The notes under the pieces are model-generated. The model did not search any database. It was not told the origin of the DNA and saw only the letters and a program-made list of their open reading frames with translations. The translations under genes were made by a program, and so were the position numbers. This document shows, one piece after another, positions 17,918-30,753 of a stretch of 64,000 nt of DNA (positions are counted from its first letter, which is position 1; every line of letters starts with the position of its first letter). This stretch comes from Flavobacteriales bacterium (GTDB lineage: Bacteria > Bacteroidota > Bacteroidia > Flavobacteriales_F > PHOS-HE28), in contig JAEUTA010000009.1 of the NCBI GenBank assembly GCA_016788205.1, positions 124,001 through 188,000 of the forward strand. Direction: 5' to 3'.

Positions 17918-17992
17918 CCGTCCTGATCGTTCACACTTCCTTACAGGTGTCCGGTGCTCACCGGAGCGGACTACGGACATTCGCGGTCGACC

Positions 17993-19027
17993 ATGGAACT
18001 GGCGATCGCACCTTACAGGCTTCGGTTCATCCATCCGTTCGGTACGGCACATGGGCTGCGCGAAGGCACGGACTCGGTATTCATCCGTTTGAGCCAAGGA
18101 GCGGTCCATGGCTATGGTGAAGCAACGCTTCCGCCTTATCTTGATTATTTACAAAAGTCTGTAATTCAAGAAATTACTGACTTCTGGCTAAATCAATCCA
18201 TAGGGTCTTTGTCGATGCCCTTCGCTGCCAACTGGGACGGAGGATTGTGCCCGCCTGCAAGGGCAGCTATTCAAATGGCTTATATGAGCCTTACAGTCAA
18301 TCAATTGGCTGTATGTGGTGAAAGTGATGCAGGCAGCTCTGTGAAGCCCGTATCCATGGTGACATTGGGGCATAGTGATTTGCGAGATATCCCGCTGAAA
18401 ATAGCCCAGTTACCCATGTCCGGTGCCCTCAAGGTGAAGCTCGGAGCCACGAATGACCTCGACGTGCTCCGGGCGGTAGCTGATCTGGACGGCCGGAAAT
18501 TGTTCTTGGACGCCAACCAAGGCTGGACGAACATGGGCCAAGCGGCGGCGGCGGTGGCCGCTGTTGGGGCTGAGCGCGTGCTAGGCTTGGAACAGCCGTT
18601 CGCCAAGGACAGATGGGACCTGCACCGGGAGTTGAAAGAACACTTGGACTTGCCGGTATATGGGGATGAGAGCATCCAAGGCTTGGCTGATCTTGAGCGG
18701 GCGGGTGAGGCGTTCGACGGCGTGAATCTGAAGCTGATGAAATGCGGCGGTCTGGATGTGGCGGCTCAAATGGCCAGGCGTGGCCAAGAACTCGGCCTTA
18801 AGGTGATGCTTGGTTCCATGAGCGAGAGTTCGCTCGGCTGCGCGGCCATGGCGTCGCTCGGCGGCATGGCCGATCTCCTAGACCTGGACGGGCCATGGTT
18901 GATCAGCAATGATCCGTTCCAAGGGCTACGAATGGAACGGGGTAGATTGATGGTGGATGGAACGACTGGATTCGGTGTCGAGCTGCGCGCCGATCATGGG
19001 CTTCAGTTTACCCCTATTGGCACATAA
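17993..19027 (+). CDS. enolase-superfamily dipeptide epimerase (L-Ala-D/L-Glu epimerase type)
   Basis: 344 residues. Muconate-lactonizing subgroup of the enolase superfamily: N-terminal capping domain (1-115), then the barrel with KVKLG (KxK base pair), LDANQGW, LEQPF and GDES supplying the three metal ligands Asp/Glu/Asp, and LKLMKCGG with the second catalytic Lys. This set fits epimerases acting on Ala-Glu-type dipeptides from peptidoglycan turnover. Start at ATG 17993 (MELAIAPYRLRF). The capping domain contains an AT-rich stretch (about 18136-18200) very unlike the flanking codons, with TTA, AAA, AAT and ATT codons. Confidence 0.85.
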   Translation: MELAIAPYRLRFIHPFGTAHGLREGTDSVFIRLSQGAVHGYGEATLPPYLDYLQKSVIQEITDFWLNQSIGSLSMPFAANWDGGLCPPARAAIQMAYMSLTVNQLAVCGESDAGSSVKPVSMVTLGHSDLRDIPLKIAQLPMSGALKVKLGATNDLDVLRAVADLDGRKLFLDANQGWTNMGQAAAAVAAVGAERVLGLEQPFAKDRWDLHRELKEHLDLPVYGDESIQGLADLERAGEAFDGVNLKLMKCGGLDVAAQMARRGQELGLKVMLGSMSESSLGCAAMASLGGMADLLDLDGPWLISNDPFQGLRMERGRLMVDGTTGFGVELRADHGLQFTPIGT

Positions 19028-19235
19028 TTTATATTATGTAAAGTTGTATTTGGCTGATATCCAGTCCACTCGTCCGAACTCCAGCACTCCATCTGGTACG
19101 TTTGCCTGGGGCATGCAACTCGCCTGCTCAGCCCTCCTTTCAGCGCGCCTTTCACGGGGGCTATCGTGTAGATGCCGCCGATCCTTAGGCTCTCCCAATA
19201 CCTAATCATCGCCTTTCAGCGCAACCTAGAACGAA
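19028..19235. other. AT-richer intergenic stretch without a gene
   Basis: About 210 bases between the epimerase stop and the terminator of the TPR gene. The first 40 bases are AT-rich (TAATTTATATTATGTAAAG). A 68-codon open frame exists on the minus strand but has no signal, domain or recognisable composition. I see no RNA gene here. Confidence 0.4.
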
Positions 19236-19261
19236 ATGAGCCGGACTCTCGCCCGGCTCAT
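19236..19261 (-). terminator. terminator after the 387-aa TPR gene
   Basis: ATGAGCCGG (19236-19244) pairs perfectly with CCGGCTCAT (19253-19261); on the minus strand a TTTCGTT tract follows. 21 bp beyond the stop at 19283. Confidence 0.75.
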
Positions 19262-19282
19262 CCTTGGTTCGTTCGTTACGAC

Positions 19283-20446
19283 TTACTGCCCCATGAGCGC
19301 CTTCATCTTGGCGTACTTCTCTTGGTTGCCGTTCTTGGCGTACAGCTTCATCAGCTGTTGGATGGTCGGCGTATCCTTGTCGTTCAGCTCGTGGGCCTTC
19401 TCGAAGTACGGCACGGCCTTCACGTAGATCTCATCGGCCACCGTTTTGCACTTCGTGTATTCGGTGTCGCTCTTGATCTTGTTGCACTTCTCGTATTCGA
19501 ACGCCGCGCGGTTGTTGTAGAGCACGCCGATGTTGTAGTAGCTATCGAAGAATTTCGCGTCAAGCTCGATGCTCTTCTTGTACGCCTCTTCAGCCTTGCC
19601 GTACCACTCCAACATGGTGGCCTCTTCCTTGGCATCCGTTGCCTTCTTGTCATAAAGGCTGGCGAGTATGGACCATAGCACGGCGTTGTTCGGGTCCTTC
19701 TGGATGCCCAGTTTCACGCTTTCTTCCGCTTCGGCTGAGCGGTCGGCGGCGAGCAAGTAGCTCATCTCGTCCAGGATCAGCTCTTTGTCATCGGGGAACT
19801 TCGTGCGGCCTTCACGGATCGTAGCGATGGCCCCATTAACGTCATCCGCCTTCCGTTGCAGGCTCGCGATGTAACGGTACACCTCCGATCTGTTGTACCC
19901 GGCAGCTATCGCTTCGCGGTAACGCACGATCGCACCCGGCCCGTCACCTTTCGATTCGTACGCCAGTGCGGAGTTGAAAATGGCGTTGGTATCCACCAGG
20001 CCGAACGTCTTGGCGATCTTCTCCGAACGGGCGTAGTTGGCTATCGCCGCGTCGTAATTCTTCGCGGTGAACGCTTCGTTGCCGGTGTTCAGCGAGAGGC
20101 CTTGGAGGGCTCCGAGTGCTTTCACATTCTCGGTCTTGTAGTTGCCTTTGGTGTCCAATTCGTTGGCTTTCAAGTAGCTCTCCACCGCTTTGTCCAACGC
20201 GTCGGGGAACTGGCTTTTCAGCGCAGCGTCCTCACCCATCACGATCATGCGATAGATGTCGCCCCGGTAACGCCAGGTTTTCTCGGCAGCGCCCGTTTTC
20301 GGGTCCAAGGTGGCTGGGTCGATGAATTCAACGGCTTTGGCCAGCTGGCCATCTTGCATGTAGTTGTAGGCGTTCACCACGTTGGCGTTCTGGGCGCTGA
20401 GGCCCACGCTCAAAAGCAACGCTCCTGTAAATACGGCGGTCTTCAT
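19283..20446 (-). CDS. exported tetratricopeptide-repeat protein
   Basis: 387 residues: signal peptide (MKTAVFTGALLLSVGLSAQ) then TPR-type helical repeats over the whole length, for example TGNEAFTAKNYDAAIANYARSEKIAK, NSALAYESKGDGPGAIVRYREAIAAG and SYYNIGVLYNNRAAFEYEKCNK. Two Cys residues lie close together in CNKIKSDTEYTKC and may form a disulfide. Lies 18 bp downstream of gyrA on the same strand, so co-transcription with gyrA is likely. Partner unknown. Confidence 0.82.
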   Translation of the reverse strand: MKTAVFTGALLLSVGLSAQNANVVNAYNYMQDGQLAKAVEFIDPATLDPKTGAAEKTWRYRGDIYRMIVMGEDAALKSQFPDALDKAVESYLKANELDTKGNYKTENVKALGALQGLSLNTGNEAFTAKNYDAAIANYARSEKIAKTFGLVDTNAIFNSALAYESKGDGPGAIVRYREAIAAGYNRSEVYRYIASLQRKADDVNGAIATIREGRTKFPDDKELILDEMSYLLAADRSAEAEESVKLGIQKDPNNAVLWSILASLYDKKATDAKEEATMLEWYGKAEEAYKKSIELDAKFFDSYYNIGVLYNNRAAFEYEKCNKIKSDTEYTKCKTVADEIYVKAVPYFEKAHELNDKDTPTIQQLMKLYAKNGNQEKYAKMKALMGQ

Positions 20447-20464
20447 TGTTCTGGTTTCGTCGTA

Positions 20465-23050
<2,586 letters not shown>

Positions 23051-23145
23051 ATTCTGTCAGGTCGTCATGCTGGCCCGGTCCTTGTGAACAGGGCCCCGAA
23101 AGGGAGCCCGAAGGTACTTCGATCGCACACGACAGGACTAAGTGA

Positions 23146-23177
23146 TTTTCCACAAACCGACACTTGTGTGTGGATAA
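23146..23177. promoter_or_regulatory. inverted pair of DnaA-box-like sequences between gyrA and clpC
   Basis: TTTTCCACA at 23146-23154 and the reverse complement of TTATCCACA at 23169-23177 face each other, 14 bp apart, in the 257-bp divergent gyrA/clpC spacer. The second is a perfect consensus DnaA box. They could be DnaA sites or one operator with half-site TCCACA. Candidate promoter boxes also lie in this spacer: TACCTTCG on the minus strand (23109-23116) toward gyrA and TTG-N19-TAACTTTA (23222-23251) toward clpC. Confidence 0.4.
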
Positions 23178-23307
23178 TTGCGGTTCCTCGGAACAAGCCC
23201 GCCGTTGCCCCGTTCAATAGCTTGCCCCCATTAGCGAGAGGGCTAACTTTAGGGACGGCAAAAAGAGCACAGGAAGGCCTCTCCGCACTCAAGCAGAAAC
23301 CAACTGA

Positions 23308-25914
<2,607 letters not shown>

Positions 25915-25933
25915 ACTGATCCAACGCAATTAC

Positions 25934-25984
25934 GGAACGGCCCTTCGGAGCCTCGCCTACGCGAGGATGACCGGGGGCCGTTCC
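25934..25984. terminator. long compound hairpin after clpC
   Basis: GGAACGGCCC (25934-25943) pairs with GGGCCGTTCC (25975-25984), with a nested CCTCGC/GCGAGG helix (25951-25956 with 25961-25966). No obvious U tract, but the position between the convergent clpC and XRE genes fits a shared terminator. Confidence 0.55.
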
Positions 25985-25987
25985 GCG

Positions 25988-26401
25988 TTAACTACCCCCC
26001 TCGCGTGAACTCGGCAACAGTCGGTCGATAACGCTCTGCAGGAACGTGATCATGCGTTCCCGTGTACCCAGCTCTTCGCGTTGCGAGGCGATCGTTCGAT
26101 GGAGGTGTTGTACATCTTCTGAATGTGCGGGCGGTCCATCGGACGGCGCTACTTCGCCCAGCAGTTCGGATACGCGCCGATCCAACACTTTGGCGATACG
26201 TGCCGTCAGTGCCCCATCCGGATAGCGCTCACCTCGTTCGATCCTACAGATCACACTCTCACTGCTGCCAGCAAGCTGGGCGAGTTGTGCTTGTGAAAGA
26301 CCTAATTCATTGCGCCGAACCTTGATCCTCTCTCCTAGTGTCAGGCACGAACAATTGCACCGGTGGAGCAGTCCGGTAAGGTTATCGGGTGGAAAATACA
26401 A
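25988..26401 (-). CDS. XRE-family transcriptional regulator (HTH_3), start uncertain
   Basis: The helix-turn-helix core LTLGERIKVRRNELGLSQ-AQLAQLAGSSESVICRIERGERYP begins at base 26344, followed by a C-terminal helical tail (SEDVQHLHRTIASQREELGTRERMITFLQSVIDRLL) suited to dimerisation. No ATG lies in a sensible position: options are CTG 26344 (118 aa, exactly at the usual family N-terminus), TTG 26401 (137 aa, used here as nearest conventional start) or GTG 26413. An array of palindromes begins at 26406, and a TTG-N20-TATTTTCC element on the minus strand (26421-26391) would put the transcript start inside the longer versions, favouring the short form. Predicted to bind the palindromes and control itself and possibly the divergent T9SS gene. 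Confidence 0.75.
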   Translation of the reverse strand: MYFPPDNLTGLLHRCNCSCLTLGERIKVRRNELGLSQAQLAQLAGSSESVICRIERGERYPDGALTARIAKVLDRRVSELLGEVAPSDGPPAHSEDVQHLHRTIASQREELGTRERMITFLQSVIDRLLPSSREGGS

Positions 26402-26405
26402 GCGA

Positions 26406-26485
26406 CTTGCCACATGGGCAAGAGAGGTTGAAAATTGAGCAAAGTCGCCTTGCGAATAACGCAAGGCACTTGCAGGAATTGCAAG
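26406..26485. promoter_or_regulatory. array of four operator-like inverted repeats, about 21 bp apart
   Basis: Three perfect 17-bp palindromes of the form CTTGC-N7-GCAAG: CTTGCCACATGGGCAAG (26406-26422), CTTGCGAATAACGCAAG (26449-26465, extended to 21 bp by GC/GC) and CTTGCAGGAATTGCAAG (26469-26485). A degenerate fourth, GTTGAAAATTGAGCAAA (26427-26443), fills the gap. Centres 26414, 26435, 26457 and 26477 are 21, 22 and 20 bp apart, two helical turns, placing all sites on one DNA face. The array sits between the XRE gene and the divergent T9SS protein gene. Confidence 0.8.
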
Positions 26486-26553
26486 AAGATCTGCAGCATG
26501 GGTTGCGGAGGTTTGGGCAGCGGTAATTGAGCCGCGACCCAAAACCACGGAAC

Positions 26554-29500
26554 ATGCGAAGACTTGCACGAACCTTAGGCATGTTGCGAACGCTCGGCTT
26601 GGCCACGGCCGGATGGCTCGCCACATACGCGGGCGCACAGAGCGATGCCCTTATCACGGGCAACGGTTGGCTGGACATAGAGAACCACGGTACGGCGCCG
26701 AGCGCCCTGCCCACTCCGGGTGGCCTCGGTAACTATGCCGGCCAGCCGGCCACGCTATCCCAAGTCGCACGTAGCGATGGTAACGGTAACCTGCTCTTCT
26801 TCGGCGTGGATGGGAACATCTACGATGCCGAAGGGTACCTCATCGCCGATGCGCAAGGTCCCGGATGCACGTCCTGCATCTACTCGGGTACGATGGAGAT
26901 GATCGCAGTACCGATACCGGGGCAATGTTTCATGTACTACCTGCTCAGTATGAACGCCGATGATGACCCGGCGATCGGCACGGGCGAAACGCATATTCAA
27001 GTATCGTTCCTCGATATGGCAGCGGTGAACCCTGGCACAGGCAGGTTCGGCGTAGTGCACCGTTTTGAGGATATGGATGATGTATACCCACCATTCAGTG
27101 GGTTCGTCAACTCGCTGTCGGCCATCAGTGCGTCCAGTGTTACGGGGCTGCTGAGCGCAGGTAGTGGCGAGATGAAGTCCAGTGCACCCAGGTTGCGTGT
27201 CATAGACCCAACGGGCACAGGAGACCATTACTTCCTCTACGCGCTGGTGGCAGGTAAGGTCTTCACCTACGAGATCGGCCTAACGGGTATTTACCCGATC
27301 AACCTGCAAACGCCTTTCAATGGGCGTGTTCGAACGATCGAGTCGCTCAACCCGGCTGCTGCGGACAGTTATGTGCGCGATGCGGACCTGCGGATGTTGC
27401 CCAATGGCCGGATCATGTTGGCCATGACAGGCGGGGGCATGAACGTTTGGCACCCTACCACCAACACGTTCGACCAGGTCGCCGTGCAAGCGTTGGTGAT
27501 GGAATTCAATGGCACCACTGGACAATTCCTGGATGTGGACGGGGTGCGGTTGGATGGAAGCAGTGGCTCGCCGGACATGTCCCTGAACGGTACACCTACC
27601 GGTGTGCCAACGTACAGGGGGACGAAAGGCATCGCCATCGTGGATGGCGGCAATGGGCTGCTCATCGCTGGTGAGCAGATCACCAACAATGTTTCAGCGC
27701 CGAACATCATCCACTGGGATCTGATCAACGCCAGCTGGAGCGACATCGGTGCGCTGTACGCCACCGCCGATCTGCCACAGGTGGCCCGTGTGCGCATGTA
27801 CCACTCCACCTTCCCGGGCACACTGCAACCAGCGGTACTCTTACCCAAGGCAGGTGGTTTCGCGGCTTTCGTGGGCACGGAGAACACGTTCACCATGAGC
27901 TACGAACCACTGTTCTCCCTGGGGTCGCCGAATTTCCACATACCGTTCTTCGAGGCACCGTTCGGAACTGCAGCCGTGGAGCCTGAGCCCCGTTTCTTGA
28001 ACGCGCAGATCGTGAATGACCAGTATGCGAGCGGGTATGCAGGTGCCTCTATCGGCGCATGTTGTGTGCCGTTCAACGACATACGATCAGAGCATGGTCT
28101 GTTGCTTACGACGAATGCCAATTGGTCGCCTGCTAATAACCCGTTTGGCACCAGCGGGGAGGTACGTTTTTCGGGAGATCTGGTGGTGGCAAGCGGAACC
28201 ACATTGAGCCTCACCAATATGACCCTGCGATTCGCAGCGGACGCGAAGCTCATCATCCAACGCGGTGCCACAGTGGACGCGGCGTACAGCATATTTACGA
28301 GCTACGACTGCGAGGGGCAGCGCTGGCCCGGCATCCGCGTGGAGGGCAATACCGACAACCTCTATCAAGCCGGCAACAACCCCACCCTACCACTGGCACA
28401 GGAGCAGGGCCGCATCTACCTGCACACCTGCACCGTGGAGAATGCGGAGACGGGCGTTTGGTGCGGCCGGGAATTGCCCAGTGGCATCCCTGACGAAGCG
28501 TACCATGGCGGCGTGCTACAGGCCGTACACAGCACCTTCCGCGATTGCATCGTGGGCGCGCGCATCCAGCGGTACACACGCACCGACGGGCAACTCGGGT
28601 TCGAGTTGAACAATTGGTCCTATTTCCGCGGATGTTCCTTCCTAACCACGGAGGATTGGCCCGATGCCCCGCTTCACACGCCCGTTACACATCTCTTCCT
28701 GAACGGTGTACACGGTATCGAGGTAACGAACTGCGCCATGCGCAACACGGCACCCCAGCTGTTCAGCCCGAGCAACAAAGGCTACGGCATCTTCGCCTTC
28801 GATGCCGGTTTCCAGGTGATGGGCGATGATGACCCGGACGCCTCCGCCTTCGAGAACCTGAACATCGGTGTGATGGCCTATCCCGGGCCCATGGAGACCT
28901 ACACCGTGGACCAGATGCACTTCCTCAACAACATGTGGGGGATCTACGACATGTCCAGCGTGGCCGCCCAGGTGAGCCGTAACTCCTTCCTGGTACCCGA
29001 CCAGGGCGAGTTCGCCAACATCGCTTTGGGACTGCTGCTGCATGCCAGCAGGGACTATACCGTGGAGGAGAACACCTTCTTCGGCCATACGGCGGACCGC
29101 AGCGTGGGCATCTACTTCCTGGGCCCGGTTGAAGCCGAGAACCGGATCTACAACAACAGCTTCGCACAGCTCTTTGCTGGAACGCTCGTACACGGCCGCC
29201 ACAAGGGCCACACCCCCGGATTTGAATACGATGGCCTGCAACTGCTCTGTGGCGACTATGTGGCCAATACCACCGACTGGGCCTTGTTGGACGGGACCTA
29301 CATCAACCAGGAGCAAGGTCATATTAACCAGTCGAACATTGAGCTTTCACAGCTTGCTGGCAATCGCTGGCTGGACCCGGCTAACCTCACGAGCAGCTTC
29401 GACATTTTCATCACCTACCAATCGCAGACCGAAGAGGAGCCTCCCCAACCCACGCCCTTCTTCAACTACAAACGGCACGATGTGTTGGTCTGCGACCCGC

Positions 29501-30705
29501 TGAATTTAAGCACGTACTTCCTGGACCAACCACAGGATGAGTTCGACGTGTTCCTCAAAGAAGAAGCGTGCGGGCAAAGCGACCTCGACATCGAAACGGA
29601 AGGCCCCATCCACATGCAGGAACAGCATGCCTTGGCAGCCGAGCGCACACGCACAGCCATTGATCGATACCGCGCCGAGGTGAACGATGGCTTGAAAGAA
29701 GAGGACCTGCTGGCCCTGATAAATTCCTCGTTGGCGAGCCACCTGTTGCGCAACCAGCTCCTGGACGTACACAACCTGAGCGCCACGGTGCTGCTGGCCG
29801 CGATCGGTCGCGAGCAACCGATGGATCCCTGGCACCTGACCCAGGTGCTGGTGGCCAACAAACGGTTGAACAGCCAGGTGTTGCAGGAGGCCGAACTATG
29901 CGGACTGCTCTCGCCGTACCAGTTGCAGTTGCTGGAAGGCCCCAACCAGCAGGGCGAGGCGTTCCGCCTATTGGCCGATGAGATCGCCGCGCGCGGGGCG
30001 GAAAAGGCCCGTTGGCAGCGGCCCCTGCTGCGCCACCTGCTCACGGATAGCACCGTGCAGGACCGTTCCATCACCCTGGCACAGACCCTGAACCCCTACC
30101 CGACCCTGGGCGACATGCAATTGCTGCACGACATGCACGGGTGGCTGGGCGAACCCGAGGCTGAGCAGTGGGCTGATTCCCTGCGCACCTACACCGAGGA
30201 GAGCATGGACGTGATGCGCATCATGGACTCGCTACGCATCGCCATGCCCACCTGGCCCTATGCCCACCCGGCCGTTCTCCCTGTGCTGAACAGCGCCATG
30301 GAGAAGCCCGAAGTGGGCGCCACCCTGGCCCGCGCCCTGGCACACGTGAGCGGCCTGTCCAAAGCCCTGCCCACCTTGGAACTGCCCGACCTGGAAGACC
30401 GCCAGTTCGTGCGCCCGCAGCGCCGTGTAGCCCCAGCCCAGGGAACGGCCGCAACCGGCAAGGTGCAGGTATTCCCCAACCCGGCCCAGGACCATACCTT
30501 CGTGATACTGCCTACCGAAACAGCCACTACCGTGCAACTCAACCTCTACGACCACATGGGCCGCGCGGTGAAAGAACAGCGCTCACATACCCGCGGGTCC
30601 ATCGTGGAGTTGAACTTGGATGGTTTGGCTGGTGGTAGTTACGTGTGCGAGGTGGTGATGGACGGCGAACCCATGCAGAACATCCCCATCGTGGTGACCG
30701 AATGA
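26554..30705 (+). CDS. giant T9SS-secreted beta-helix surface protein
   Basis: 1383 residues. Signal peptide (MRRLARTLGMLRTLGLATAGWLATYAGAQ); an N-terminal part (about 30-480) that reads as beta-propeller-like (repeated RMLPNGRIMLAMTGGG-type blades); a right-handed parallel beta-helix (about 520-960; SSVAAQVSRNSFLVPD, YTVEENTFFGHTADRSVGIYF); an unusual all-helical block (about 1000-1290; LAAERTRTAIDRYRAEVNDG, ATVLLAAIGREQPMD); and a T9SS type-A domain (KVQVFPNPAQDHTFV to the end). ATG 26554 chosen over TTG 26527 for the signal peptide. Extracellular; function unknown, beta-helix suggests glycan binding or cleavage but no catalytic residues can be assigned. Confidence 0.85.
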   Translation: MRRLARTLGMLRTLGLATAGWLATYAGAQSDALITGNGWLDIENHGTAPSALPTPGGLGNYAGQPATLSQVARSDGNGNLLFFGVDGNIYDAEGYLIADAQGPGCTSCIYSGTMEMIAVPIPGQCFMYYLLSMNADDDPAIGTGETHIQVSFLDMAAVNPGTGRFGVVHRFEDMDDVYPPFSGFVNSLSAISASSVTGLLSAGSGEMKSSAPRLRVIDPTGTGDHYFLYALVAGKVFTYEIGLTGIYPINLQTPFNGRVRTIESLNPAAADSYVRDADLRMLPNGRIMLAMTGGGMNVWHPTTNTFDQVAVQALVMEFNGTTGQFLDVDGVRLDGSSGSPDMSLNGTPTGVPTYRGTKGIAIVDGGNGLLIAGEQITNNVSAPNIIHWDLINASWSDIGALYATADLPQVARVRMYHSTFPGTLQPAVLLPKAGGFAAFVGTENTFTMSYEPLFSLGSPNFHIPFFEAPFGTAAVEPEPRFLNAQIVNDQYASGYAGASIGACCVPFNDIRSEHGLLLTTNANWSPANNPFGTSGEVRFSGDLVVASGTTLSLTNMTLRFAADAKLIIQRGATVDAAYSIFTSYDCEGQRWPGIRVEGNTDNLYQAGNNPTLPLAQEQGRIYLHTCTVENAETGVWCGRELPSGIPDEAYHGGVLQAVHSTFRDCIVGARIQRYTRTDGQLGFELNNWSYFRGCSFLTTEDWPDAPLHTPVTHLFLNGVHGIEVTNCAMRNTAPQLFSPSNKGYGIFAFDAGFQVMGDDDPDASAFENLNIGVMAYPGPMETYTVDQMHFLNNMWGIYDMSSVAAQVSRNSFLVPDQGEFANIALGLLLHASRDYTVEENTFFGHTADRSVGIYFLGPVEAENRIYNNSFAQLFAGTLVHGRHKGHTPGFEYDGLQLLCGDYVANTTDWALLDGTYINQEQGHINQSNIELSQLAGNRWLDPANLTSSFDIFITYQSQTEEEPPQPTPFFNYKRHDVLVCDPLNLSTYFLDQPQDEFDVFLKEEACGQSDLDIETEGPIHMQEQHALAAERTRTAIDRYRAEVNDGLKEEDLLALINSSLASHLLRNQLLDVHNLSATVLLAAIGREQPMDPWHLTQVLVANKRLNSQVLQEAELCGLLSPYQLQLLEGPNQQGEAFRLLADEIAARGAEKARWQRPLLRHLLTDSTVQDRSITLAQTLNPYPTLGDMQLLHDMHGWLGEPEAEQWADSLRTYTEESMDVMRIMDSLRIAMPTWPYAHPAVLPVLNSAMEKPEVGATLARALAHVSGLSKALPTLELPDLEDRQFVRPQRRVAPAQGTAATGKVQVFPNPAQDHTFVILPTETATTVQLNLYDHMGRAVKEQRSHTRGSIVELNLDGLAGGSYVCEVVMDGEPMQNIPIVVTE

Positions 30706-30715
30706 TGCTAGAGAG

Positions 30716-30739
30716 CGGGCTGGCGTGTTCGCCAGCCCG
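30716..30739. terminator. hairpin between the two T9SS protein genes
   Basis: Perfect 10-bp stem CGGGCTGGCG (30716-30725) with CGCCAGCCCG (30730-30739), loop TGTT, 10 bp after the stop of the beta-helix gene. No strong U tract, so it may attenuate rather than stop transcription into the next gene 15 bp further on. Confidence 0.55.
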
Positions 30740-30753
30740 TTCCACTTTCTGCC

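Noticed and set aside
19003..19209. 68-codon open frame on the minus strand after the epimerase gene
   Set aside because: No signal peptide, domain or promoter, overlaps the epimerase stop, and has random-like composition.
26527..26553. TTG start extending the beta-helix protein by nine residues
   Set aside because: The ATG at 26554 gives a proper signal peptide; the extension is polar.
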